A stretch of 64,000 nt of DNA from Ichthyophis bannanicus (Eukaryota; Chordata; Amphibia; Gymnophiona; Ichthyophiidae). Below, piece after piece: positions 21,237-31,481 of the stretch. The first letter of the stretch is position 1. Every line of letters begins with the position of its first letter. A program made the position numbers and the translations under genes. Under the pieces are notes generated by a model. The model saw only the letters and a list, made by a program, of their open reading frames with translations. It was not told the origin of the DNA and made no database searches. The DNA lies in NCBI GenBank assembly GCA_033557465.1, contig CM066036.1:588649574-588713573 (forward strand). The letters run 5' to 3'.

Positions 21237-22591
21237 CAGTAGTGGCCAAAAAATTAAAGCAGAGTCCAAAATATCAGAATTTTATTAGAAAAGTATGTGT
21301 TATTGTCACTTTCATGGTCAAAAGCTTTAAGAACCAAAGATATATATGTAATTTTCAAAGTTTTATTCAGGAAACAATATATATGTCAATATTTGATAGG
21401 GTGTCCATGATTTTTCAGCACAGCCTGGATTCTTGTAGGCATACTGTTAACTAGCGTTTTACAGTATGCCAGAGTGATTTCATGCTTGAGTATGTCCTTT
21501 AAATCTGCTTCTGAAGTTGGACGGTGTGCTGCCACCTTTTTCTTCGTAAGATTCCAATAATTTTCAATTACATTGAGATCCGGAGAGTTTGATGGTCAAC
21601 TTGGTAGCAGTTCGATCTTGTTGTCCATGAACCATTTTTTGACTGTTTTTGCAATTTGGCATGGTGCCGAGTCCTGCTGAAATATAGTTGTGCCAGAAAC
21701 ATTCATGTGTATTTTAACTTTACTATTCAGCACAGATAGGTGAAAGAGTAAATGCTGCAAAATGCATATCTCAAAAATGTTCAGGACACATCGTCCATTC
21801 GCCGAGATACCACACCATACCATGACCGATGGTGGGTGTTTAAGTCTTCATCGTGTACTTCGGATTTAGTCTCTTGCCTGCTGGTTGACGGACGTAGTTG
21901 TAACCGGTCCCATGTACTTGTTGAAATGTACTTTCATCTGTGAACATTACCCTCTCCCACCATTCAGCAGATTTGTCTTTCATCTTGCTACAAAACTGTA
22001 TGCGGGCAGCAATTTGTTTCCTGGTCATCATAGGCTTCTTGGCAGGTCTTTTGGCCACGAGTTTGAATTCATCCACAAGCCATCGTCGGACAGATCTGGC
22101 ACTTATCTTTATTCCTCAATCATTAGATAACTGAGCCACACATTGAAATGAAGTATGTGGACTAGATGTAATAATGCTTTTGAGGAATCGGTCATCTCGT
22201 CCATTAGTTATCCATCTGCCCCCACATTTCGAACGACGTGTATGGCCACCTGGTTTCAGAACATTCTGAACTGCACACCTTGATATATGCAAATGTTTTG
22301 CAATAGCTCATTGTGAAGATCCTTCAGCATGGAGTGTGACAACTTGTCCCTTTACAAAGTCATTAATATCACACTTTCTACCCATCTTGATTGTATATTT
22401 CACATGAAACTTTCAATCTTTTCCTAGTTGTAAAAATTCAAAACGTCATCCAAGAAACCTACTACAGAGTGTAAGTAAACTAAAATGGACGCCAGATGCA
22501 TGGTGTGACTAATCGCCATGCTGATTAAATAAGTAAGCACATGTGACAATTGTAGAAAAAGATACCTGCCTTAAATTTTTGGCCACTACTG
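21237..22591 (-). mobile_element. Tc1/mariner transposon with TA duplication
   Basis: A 1355-bp element with inverted termini CAGTAGTGGCCAAAAA (left) and its reverse complement ending at 22591. TA dinucleotides flank it at 21235-21236 and 22592-22593. The transposase is on the minus strand and is broken by stops. The element is full length, and the flanking CR1 tail joins when the element and one TA are removed. Confidence 0.92.
21386..22385 (-). pseudogene. Tc1-type transposase, nonsense-mutated
   Basis: A single frame of about 333 codons from MGRKCDINDFVKGQVVTLHA to GHPIKY, close to the usual Tc1 length. Helix-turn-helix DNA-binding part at the N-terminus (AIAKHLHISRCAVQNVL). Catalytic triad: TDEST (first Asp), FQQDSAPC (second Asp) and SPDLNVIENYW (Glu), with about 35 residues between the second Asp and the Glu. 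Stops occur after SSQ, in the middle (after QLSND and after TMKT) and after LLPS. All catalytic residues survive, so loss is through stops alone. Confidence 0.88.
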
Positions 22592-22636
22592 TAGATGGAC
22601 CATACTGGTCTTTATCTGCCATCATATACTATGTTA
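22592..22636 (+). mobile_element. CR1 3'-end fragment, part 2
   Basis: The CR1 tail (GATGGACCATACTGGTC, then ATCATATACTATGTTAC) continues directly after the Tc1 right-hand TA. It is the natural 3' terminus of this CR1 subfamily, also seen in inverse at 43983. Confidence 0.8.
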
Positions 22637-22863
22637 CTGGAGTGGAGGAGTAACCTAGTACCCAGAAGATCAAGGGTTCAATTCCCACTGGCACTCCTTA
22701 TGACTTTGGGCAAGTCACTTTACCCTCCATTGCCTTGGAAGAAAAGACTGGCAATCTACTTCCAGTGATACATTGCCAAGAAAACCCAGGAAGTAGCTGG
22801 GTTGCTATGAGTCAACACTGACTTGATGGCACTAAAAAACAACCCCCCCCCCAAAAAAAAAAA
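22637..22863 (+). mobile_element. tRNA-derived SINE with RTE-type tail
   Basis: About 225 bp. A pol III B box (GGGTTCAATTCCCA, near 22674) marks the tRNA-related head. A middle block holds TTTGGGCAAGTCACTTTACC, like the core of CORE-SINEs/MIR. The tail GGTTGCTATGAGTCAACACTG with GACTTGATGGCACTA is like the 3' end of RTE/Bov-B LINEs that mobilise SINEs. It ends in a C run and A tract. Confidence 0.65.
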
Positions 22864-23295
22864 ACCTATGTTATACAATGGAGAAACATGCAGAAACGTG
22901 GAGAAAGTATTTATGAACTGTGTTTTTCAGTGTGTGTCAGCGTTCTTCCTGTGAATGCAGAGAGAGAGAGAAGCAGTGCTTTCTCCTCATTGACTTGTTG
23001 CTCCTACTAATTAGGGTTGCCAGGGAAAAGGCCCCTTATTATCTCAGAGCAAGTAGAATGATAATTGATCAGTGTTTTGTTTATTGAGCAGATGAGAGCT
23101 GCTCTGGACTGTGCTTAAAAATGCTGCTGAGTGAAAGAGCTCTGCTTGGCATACGTAAGAAAGAGGTTTAATCAGTAGCCTTACTCATCAGTTACAGCAG
23201 CTGAACTGCAGATGTAGACGATTAAAGAAGAAACTCTCCTGTGCTGTGGTCCACAGACTACAAGACTGCTTCACCAGGTACGTGACCTGGAATAT
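22864..23295. other. Unassigned interval
   Basis: No gene or repeat recognised. Mostly short frames, with a GA-rich patch near 22960. Confidence 0.5.
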
Positions 23296-23813
23296 ATGCT
23301 GTTGGAAGTAAAAATGCATAACACACACTTTTTCCAGTACATTTGTAGCAAAAAACCTGTGAGACAGTCAGTTGAACAATTAGATGATAGAGGGGTTAAA
23401 GGGGAGCTAAGGGAGGACAAGGCCATAACGGAGAGACTTAATGAATTCTTTGCTTTGGTCTTCACTGAAGAAGATATACAGAAGTTACCCATGCCTGAAA
23501 TGGTATTTAAAGGTGATGAATCGGAAGAATCAAAACAAATCTTGATAAATCGGGAAGATATATTACAACTATTTGATAAACTAAAAAGTAGCAAATCACC
23601 TAGACCGGACTGCATACATCCCAGGATGCTGAAAGAACTGAAATATAAGATTGTAGACCTACTATTAGTAATCTGTGATCTAATAGTAGGTCTGTAATAC
23701 CTGAAGATTGGAGAATGACCAATGTAACGCCAATTTTTAAGTTTCAGGAATGATCCAAGAAATTACAGACATGTAAGCCTGACATCAGTACCAGGCAAAA
23801 TGGTAAAAATCAT
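23296..23813 (+). pseudogene. CR1 reverse-transcriptase fragment
   Basis: The plus strand is open from 23296 to 23697 and reads KKPVRQSVEQLDDRG, ERLNEFFALVFTEEDIQ, DILQLFDKLKSSKSP and then, after frameshifts, NYRHVSLTSVPGKMV. It corresponds to the linker and RT N-terminal fingers of CR1 ORF2 (compare 48100-48924). A short duplication (CTATTAGTA...AATAGTAGGT) disrupts the RT entry. It ends sharply at about 23813 against DIRS-type sequence. Confidence 0.85.
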
Positions 23814-24788
23814 TCCTAAGTGTCTCTCAAGTCCAGTCCCTTTCTTCTAGGTTGTGTCCCCCTTCCAGCAGCGAGGAGACTGAGCACGTCATCTTCTTTT
23901 GATGAGCCTAGGATATATATAGTACTGGCACCTCCCACCAGATTCAGTTTTGCTCAGTCTCCAAGCAGCTATAAGGGACTCAGTAAACCAGAGCTCAGGT
24001 TACTGGAGAGACTTAGCTTAGTGATCTGTTTTTTCTTTATTTGGTTTTTACTATACCTTTAGATTTATTTCCTCTGTCTAGTGAGGCTATTCAAGGTCTT
24101 TCTCTCTGCCTCTTCTTCCCTCGAGGGGTGGGGGAGGAGGTATCTTCGGGCACCGACCTTCAAAGGAAGTGCCAGCCCTTCTCTCCCCTTATTAACGCCA
24201 GTTTTTATCCGGCAGGTTTGAAGAGGAGGAAGCTGCCCTGCAGTCCACCGTTGGTCTTGAGGCCCTTCAGCGTCTTCCGCCTCGCTGCCGAAGCCCTCCC
24301 GGCGGCTGAGCATGAAGGTGGGAAGATGCCTATAGCCGGCGCGGAAGCAAGAGGTGAAGACAGACTTGTAGTAGCCAGAAGGGGCCGGAACGCGGAGGCG
24401 AACCGCGTGGCATCAGAGCCGACCATGCAGCTGCAGCCGGCAGGCTTGCAGCGCAGGAGAAAGGGGCCGGAAAGCGGAGGCGAACCATGTGGCGTTTAGA
24501 GCCGACTACACGGTTGCAGCTGGCGTGTTTCAGTGGAGCCTGGTGGTGTCCCGAGGAGGAGAGAGTGCCGGTGAAGGTAGGCCTCTTTTTCTTTCATGCG
24601 TCTGTTATTTCGGCGCCCATTGGCTAAAGAGATTAAAATTCCTACCTGACCTTCGGGTATCTTATCGGGGGGAGTCTCCTAGGCCCGTTGGGTTTTAGAC
24701 GGGAGTAAAAAAAAAAAAAAAGAAGAAGATTAAAGGATAAAGTTAATAGATATCTTTATTTAGTTTGAGTGGCCTGGAGTACTCCATT

Positions 24789-26302
24789 ATGCCTTCTAAA
24801 CCCCAATGTTTGCTCTGTGTCAGAGACTGGGGTATGTAGAGGCTGTGCAGCAGAGACAGCCTCAGTGGAACAGGGGATTCAGATGGGTATTTCGCAGGAT
24901 CCTCTTCCTCCGTTTTCTCAGGAATCCATGGACCCCCTGGATGTCGCTGGACAGTCGGCACCTGGCCGTCCCTCTCCTTTGGAGCAGTCCGCTAATTTCC
25001 TACCACAACCCAGTTCTTCTACCTCCTTGGGAGGAGTGGTTGCTGGCAGCGGAGGGGACTTCTCCCCTGAGTTGGTTCTGCTAATGTATAAGGCATTTTG
25101 CCTCCACAAGCAAGGAACTCAGGAGCAGGGAACGGCATCAGGAAGCACTATAGTGCCGCACTCGGACCCTAGGGATCATGAAGAAAGGGGTTCTGCCAAA
25201 GCGGGCTAGGCTCTCCCACGAGGAGGTTCTCTGTACTCTCCTGTCTGAGAACCCGGAAGGCGAGATCTCGGACAGAGAGTTGGAGGAGGACGAGAAAGAA
25301 CTAGAGGAAGGTGAAATACCAGAGCAGGAACAGGCTAGGATTGTTCGGGTCTTTCGCCGGGAGGAGCTGCCGGCCTTGATTGGGGAATCATTGAAGGTCC
25401 TTAATATGGCAGCAGGAGTCCCAACAGAAGAGGAAGTACTGGAGGACCCGCTGATCCAGGCTGTCAGGAAATCACAGAAGGTGTTCCCAGTGCACCGGGT
25501 AGTGATGCAGATGATTCAAGAAGAATGGGATCAACCTGATTCAGGGCTGAGAGGGGTCTGGTCGATGGCTCGACTGTATCCATTACCGGAAGGGGAGAAG
25601 GAATTGCTTTGTTCCCCCAGTGTAGATGCTGTAGTGTCGGCGGTCACAAAGAAGACCACGATTCCTGTAGAGGACAGTACAGCCCTCAAGGACACCCAAG
25701 ATAGGAAGCTGGACGTGCTGCTGAAGCAGGCGTTTGACATTAGTGCCCTAGCACTCCAGGGGTCCGTTTGCAGGGCCTGGGTAGCCCGAGCTTGTTTGCG
25801 GTGGTCTCAGGAGCTTCAGCTGGCTGGTGATCCTCCGACGGAATTGTTTGCAGAGGCGGCTAGGATTGAATCTGGAGTGGCCTACTTGGCCGATAGCCAG
25901 TATGATCTCGTTAGGAGTTTGGCCAAGAAAATGGCTTTGGTGGTGGCGGCCCACCGCCATATTTGACTATGCAACTGGGCCACCGATGGTTCTTCTAAGG
26001 CCCGGCTCAGCAGGCTCCCATTTAAGGGAAAAATTTTCTTTGGAGAGGACTTGGAGAAGCTGGTGAAGGATCTGGGGGAGCCTAAAGGGGGTAGACTTCC
26101 CAAGGATAGGCCTAAGCAGAGCCGTCTTCCTGCTCCATCGCGACCTCAAGCAAGGGATTCGTGGAGGTTTCAGGGTTTCCGGTCTGCTCTCTTTCAGAGA
26201 GGTCGCTTCCCAGCTAGGGAACAGTGTTTCCAGGGATTCCGGGGGGCTGGGAGGGGTTTTGGCGCCTCTTCCGCCGTCGTGGGCCCTAGAAAGCCACAAT
26301 GA
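24789..26302 (+). pseudogene. DIRS gag-like ORF1, frameshifted
   Basis: Starts MPSKPQCLLC. Three overlapping frames cover it: to 25209 (Ser/Pro-rich, ends DHEERGSAKAG), 25178-25966 (acidic SDRELEEDEKELEEGEIPE, then the conserved block VDAVVSAVTKKTTIPV and ALKDTQDRKLDVLLKQAF), and 26051-26302 (basic, GRGFGASS). The VSAVTKKTTIP...ALKD.QDRK block is characteristic of DIRS ORF1 in amphibians and fish, to my knowledge. Frameshifts are near 24830, 25190 and 25980, plus a stop close to the start. Confidence 0.7.
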
Positions 26303-26319
26303 AACAACGGGAGCCCATC

Positions 26320-27103
26320 AGGGAGGGCTGCCGGTAGGGGGGCGCCTTTGGCAGTTCTTTCCAGCCTGGGCCTGAGTTAAGACCGATCAATGGGTCTTGA
26401 AAATGGTGCGAGATGGTTATGCTCTCGAGTTCGCAAGACCCTTTCCTCCTTCCTTTGTTCTCTCCCTGTGCAAGTCTCTGGCCAAGCGGGCTGCGGTGTG
26501 GGAGACTTTGGGGTGACTGCGGTGGTTAGGCACGGTCATGTCCGTACCCTCGGATCAATGCGACTGCGGTTGATACTCTATTTTGTGGTGCCCAAAAAAG
26601 AAGGGACCTTTCGGCCAATCCTCAACTTGAAGGGAGTCAATCATTGTCTCAGGGTGCCTCACTTTCAGATGGAGACACTAAAGTCGGTCCTGGTAGCGAT
26701 AAGGCAAGGAGAGTTTCTGACTGCTCTAGATCTTACAGAGGCATACTTGCATATTCCCATCCGCGAGGCTCACCAGCAATTCCTGCGGTTTGTAATCCCA
26801 GAAGTGTTGCCCTTCGGCCTGGCAATGGCTTTGCGCACTTTCACCAAAGTAATGGTGGTGGTGGTGGCAGCGGCTCTGCGCAAGGAGGGGATTTTGGTAC
26901 ACCCTTACTTCGATGACTGGTTGATCCGGGTAAAATCCGAGGAAGAGAGTCGGAAGGCAACGGCACAGGTGGTTGCATTCCTGAGGAGTCTTGGTTGGGT
27001 GATCAACATGGCAAAAAGCAAATTGAGACCCTCACAAGAGATCGAGTATCTAGGCGCAAGGTTTGACATGGAAAAAGGCATAGTGTTCTTGCCGAGGTTT
27101 TGA
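26320..27103 (+). pseudogene. DIRS reverse transcriptase, truncated
   Basis: Open from 26390 to 27103. Motifs: LYFVVPKKEGTFRPILNLKG, LTALDLTEAYLHIPI (motif A), VLPFGLAMALRTFTK (motif B), ILVHPYFDDWLIR (motif C, both Asp kept), EYLGARFDMEKG. Upstream, in another frame, VKTDQWVLKMVRDGYALEF is the usual entry to DIRS RT, so one frameshift lies near 26390-26560. RNase H should follow but is replaced by minus-strand LINE sequence. Confidence 0.82.
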
Positions 27104-29040
27104 GGATGTCTGGTATGTGTCCTTGCCTGAGGGATTCATTAACAATGTGGGTTAGGGATGTGCTTATGTCTTCTTTGGTTTTCTTTATCCATTCTGCAGG
27201 GCAGGGATCTAGTGGAGAGGTGGTAGTGTTTAGGCAGGAGATGGTGGATTCTATTTTTTCTTTGGTGATTGTTTCGAATGTGCTCCAGTCTGCGTCTATG
27301 GTAGTAGGGAGGGTTGTGCATTCAGTTGTGGATTTTGTGGTTGTTGAAGCTGTTTGTATTGGTATGCTAGTAGTTCTGGCGGGATGTTCGGTAGCTGATT
27401 GGAGTGGTTGGGTGCCTTTGTTAGCTTCTTGACAATCTCAAAGAGCTCACGTGGTTTGTTTATTGAGGTGTTTATGATCTTCGAGTGGTAGGTTCTTTTT
27501 GCTTTATCGGTTTCTGTGTGGCAAGCGTCTAGTTCACTCATGTAATTTGCTTTATCATCCTCTTTTTTGGTCTGAGTTGGGTCTTTAGTCTCCATAGGTT
27601 GGGGGTGAACCATCGGGCTTTTGTTGAGGTATGTCTGGTTTTGATGCTGTTTGCTTTTGCACAGGATGAAGAGGAGATCGTAGTATTCTAGCTGTGGATT
27701 AGGTCATCGATATTGGTGGAGCTTGTTTGGAGTTTAGATAGTATTTGCGTCAGGAAATCCTCTTTGATGAATGGTTTAAATCTTCTTGTATGTTGTTTGT
27801 TCTCTTTGACGCTGGTGTGCTGGTAGATGTGGGAGATGTTGATGAGATAGTGGTCTGACATGTGATCTCTGGGTTTTTGTATGAGGTGGCATTTTGGGAG
27901 TTCAGGAATATGAGGTCCAGTGTGTTCCCTTTTTCGTGTGTTGGTTCGTGTATGATCTGGGTCAGGTTCATTGCTTCCATGGCATTGATGAAGGCTTCAG
28001 CGTGTTTGTCTTGGAGTGATGGGAGGTTGAAGTCTCCGAGGATGAGTTGCTCTTTTGTGGAGATGGCGCTCTCAGATATGTGTTGTAATATGTCTGATAG
28101 GTCAGTGTTTGGGGTGGGTGCTCAGTAGATCAGGCATATGGAGAGGTGCTTGTTGGTGAGGGTATGTCCGCTTCATTGGTTGTTTCCGAGGCATGGTTTC
28201 TGAGGTGGACGTTGGCTTTCGCAATGATGGCTACTCCTCCTCCTCTGGTGTGGGCTTGAGAGCAGTGGTGAAGACTGTATCCATTTGGTGTTAGTTGGTT
28301 CATGAGCACAGTGTCGGTGTCTGTTAGTCATGTTTCGGTTATGCATAGGATGTCAATCTTTTGGGTTGTGATCAGGTCTTGGAACATGTGGTGTTTGTTT
28401 CTGACTGAATGAGCATTTATTAATGTGATGGAGAGAGGGTTGCTGTTTTGGGGATTGGGGGGTGCAGATTGGTGTGGGTGGTGTGTGGGTGTTGCCCCAT
28501 GTGGGGGGGGGGGGGTTGTTGGTGTTTGGGGTTGTGATGCTTGGTGTGGGGTTGTTGGAGAGCATGTCGGTAGTGGAGGGATAAAGGGTTAGGAATGGTG
28601 CTAGGAGGTAAATTGGGGTTAGGAAGGGTGGCATGGTTTATAGGTGTACCTGTGTGTCCTGGGGCTGGGTTGGGCTTCTGCGTTGGTTTCCTTAGGGTGT
28701 TGGGTTCTCCTTTTCCTTTTTCATGCTGTCTCGGTTGGTGGAGGTTTCTGTGTTGGTGATGGTTTCTGTGCCTGGCTATATGAGCTGGTGGATGATGGCT
28801 GCTGTTGCTTTAATCCGTGGGTTGCTTTGGCTGTGGTTGCTTTTGTTGCCGCTTCTGTGGCTGCGCCTAAGGGCCACACCAAAGGGCCCTCTGGCGAGGC
28901 CCTCAGGCACGGGCCCGCCATGCACGGACCCACCCTGCAAGGGCACCGCTTTTAAAGTTTTTAAGTTGCTCTCACTGCCCTGATTGGGCAGGAGCCTCTA
29001 AGCGGGAGGATTTCCTGCTCAGGCGCTGTACCCCAATCGG
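27104..29040 (-). pseudogene. L2/CR1-group LINE, 5' part (endonuclease and RT start)
   Basis: In the minus-strand sense direction: a GC-rich leader (about 29040-28640), a Pro/Thr-rich N-terminus, then endonuclease pieces LITTQKIDILCITET, GGGVAIIAK and NTLDLIFLNS, then a linker and the beginning of the reverse transcriptase (LSTRSLPCRMDKE region). Frames 28634-28353, 27980-27750, 27613-27296 and 27321-27139 are separated by frameshifts and stops. The 3' two thirds are missing. The exact left and right ends are uncertain. Confidence 0.65.
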
Positions 29041-31137
29041 GGGAGCTTCAGTGGCCGGCGGGAGGGTGGTGGTGGCTGGATGATATGAGATTGGCTAGAT
29101 ACTGAGGCGTGGAGGTATAAATGACTTCATGGGTCAGAATGAGAAACTTGTACTGAATTCTGTAGCGGAGGAGAAGCCAATGGAGATGAATAAGAAGTTG
29201 AGTGACATGGTCTGAAAGCCTAGCATGAGTGATAATACATGCTGCAGTATTTTGTAATAGTTGTAAATGCTGAAGCTGATACCGAGGCAAGTATGCAAGG
29301 GCCATGTTGCAGTAGTCTAACCTACTCATTACCAGAACAAGCAGCAGAGTGGTGATTGAAGAGGGCAGCAAAAATGGACGGACTGTTCTGTTCTGATGGA
29401 GTGCACAAAAGGAACGGCAAATGTGGATGGACAGATGCTCGTGGAAGGAAAGTGCGGAGTCTAGTGTGACACCCAGGTAATGGAAGGAAGAAACCAGGGG
29501 GATAGGAGCGGAACTAAACTGTGGGGCAATTGTAGAACAGGGGGTACTGAATGAGACCCACATGGCTGTGGACTTGGAAGGGTTAAGGTTGAGGTAGTTA
29601 GTCGAGATCCATGTAGCAATGCAGCAAAGACGGTCATTAAGAGGTGATAAATCAATAGCAAACAGGGGAGGTGTATTAGAGAAGAATTATGTCATCAGCG
29701 TAGAAATATGCTGGCACCGGGTACTGCTGGATGATGAGTGGCAGAGGAGCAAGAAAGATGTTAAAAAGCAGTGGGGAGAGCATGGAGCCTGGGGGACTGC
29801 ACATACCAGAGGTACTGCAGCGGAGGACATAGCATTGAGGTGCACAGAAAAGGAATGGGTAGTGAGTAAGGAGCGAAACCAATGCAGTACAGTACCCCAA
29901 ACCCCAGAATTGTGCAGACGCAAAGCAGTGTAGAGTGATCCACTAAGTCAAAAGTGGAGGAAAGATCAAGTGAGATGATCAACGTGATATCCCCACAATC
30001 ATGCGCGACATGCAGCTCCTTTAGCAGGGAGAGGAGTATGGTCTCAGTGCTCAGCACGAAACCCGGACTGGCGGGGGTGGAGAATATTGGTGGACTCAAC
30101 GCGTGATGCTAATTGAAGAAACACCAGTTTTTCCAGTACTTTCGCCAAGTAGGGGAGATTCAACACTGGGAGCCATTGCGCATGTATGGTTGGTTTGAGT
30201 GATGACTTCTTAAGAAGTGGCCGGACTATAGCTTATTTCCAAGGATAAAGGAAATTCCAGAAGATAAACTGCAATTAAAGATGGTTAGGATGAGGGCAGG
30301 AGGGCAAGAGATGGTTCAGATAACCAGGTGGAGGGAATGGGATCCAGCAGACAGGTTATTTTCCTGGAACCAGAAAACGTTTTATGGAGTTCTGTTGCTG
30401 AGATGGGATGAAAGGAGGACCAGGTTAGGGGGGGGGAGGCTGGAGTGGAGGCAACAAACTGGGGAGCAGATGAAAATAGGGGAAGAGTCGGGGATGGGGG
30501 GGGGGAGGGGAGGGAGACAGAGGGGGTGGGGGAATTGAAAAAGAGGAACGCAGGTGAAGTATCTTATCTCTGAAAAAGGAAGCAAGCAGTGTAGGATCTG
30601 GCGAGTCAATATGAAGTGGTGGGCAAGTGGATGTTTCAGATTAGAGTGTGGAGGACGGAGTAGAACTGTCTGGAGGAATTACAGGATGAGGAAATGAGGG
30701 ATGTATAGTATGATTGCTTGTAGGAATGAACAGCTGAATGGTAATAGGAATGAAGATGACCAAAGCATGCAAGAGAATCTGGTGAAGGCCGATTGCACCA
30801 CAAATGCTCAGCATATTGAAGCAGAGCAAACAAAAGCCAGGATGATACCAGGGGGAGTGAACATGCTTAGTTTGTACTGAGGAGGGACAAAAGGGTGCTA
30901 GGTGATCCAGGGTGAAAGTGCGTACAGAGTTCCAACTGTGGACCTGAATACTAGGGGACTGAGTGTCAATGTCTGGGGGGAATAGAGTGTCTGAGGGTGG
31001 GAATGACTGAAGAGTAGCTGGGGTGATGTGGCGGCACAAATAACATGAGGGCCAAGAGTTGGTAATGCCAGTGTCGGCAACTGAAACTGGATAGGATGCG
31101 GAGAAGAAAATACAATAGTGGTCAGACCAGGGGTGTT
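29041..31137 (-). pseudogene. L2-like LINE, degenerate RT and C-terminal region
   Basis: Sense order on the minus strand: end of the endonuclease (around 31137, WSDHY-like), linker, RT with GDITLIISLDLSSTFDLVDH (motif A) at about 30000, YFYADDIILL (motif C) near 29690, and the C-terminal run SRLDYCNMALAYLPRYQLQHLQLLQN to LTHEVIYTSTPQYLA at 29048. It is about 60% alike in layout and sequence to the better preserved L2 at 31876-34803, which shows the order directly. Frameshifts are numerous and both ends are truncated. Confidence 0.78.
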
Positions 31138-31481
31138 GAAAGAACTGAACTATAAGATTACAGACCTACTATTAGTAATCTGTGAACTATCATTAAAATC
31201 ATCTCTATACTGGAAGAGTGGCCAATGTAACGCCAGTTTTTAAAAAGGGTTCAAGGGATGATCCGGGAAATACAGACTGGTGAGCCCGACATCAGTATTG
31301 GGCAAAATGGTAGAAACTACTATAAAGAATAAAATTACTGAACATGTAGATAGTCATGGTTTAATGGAAGAAAGCCAACATGGATTTAGCCAAGGAAAAA
31401 TCTTGTTTTACTAATCTGTTATATTTTTTTGAAGATGTGAATAAACGGGTAGACAATGGTGAAGTGGTCAATATACGGTAT
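31138..31481 (+). mobile_element. CR1 fragment, 5' portion (RT)
   Basis: Plus-strand CR1 ORF2 reverse-transcriptase sequence (KELNYKITDLLLVICELSL, then SRDDPGNTDW and KMVETTIKNKI), cut at about 31481 in the motif-A approach where the L2 inserted. Sequence resumes at about 34935. Confidence 0.85.

Larger units (their letters stand above)
23814..27103 (+). mobile_element. DIRS-like retrotransposon, copy 2, 3' truncated
   Basis: A different DIRS family from copy 1. Order: a 1-kb leader with a GATATATATAGTA TATA-like box near 23909, a gag-like region (24789-26302) and a reverse transcriptase (26320-27103). RNase H, recombinase and the right terminus are missing because an L2-like LINE abuts at 27104. 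No inverted terminal repeat can be shown with one end missing. Confidence 0.75.
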
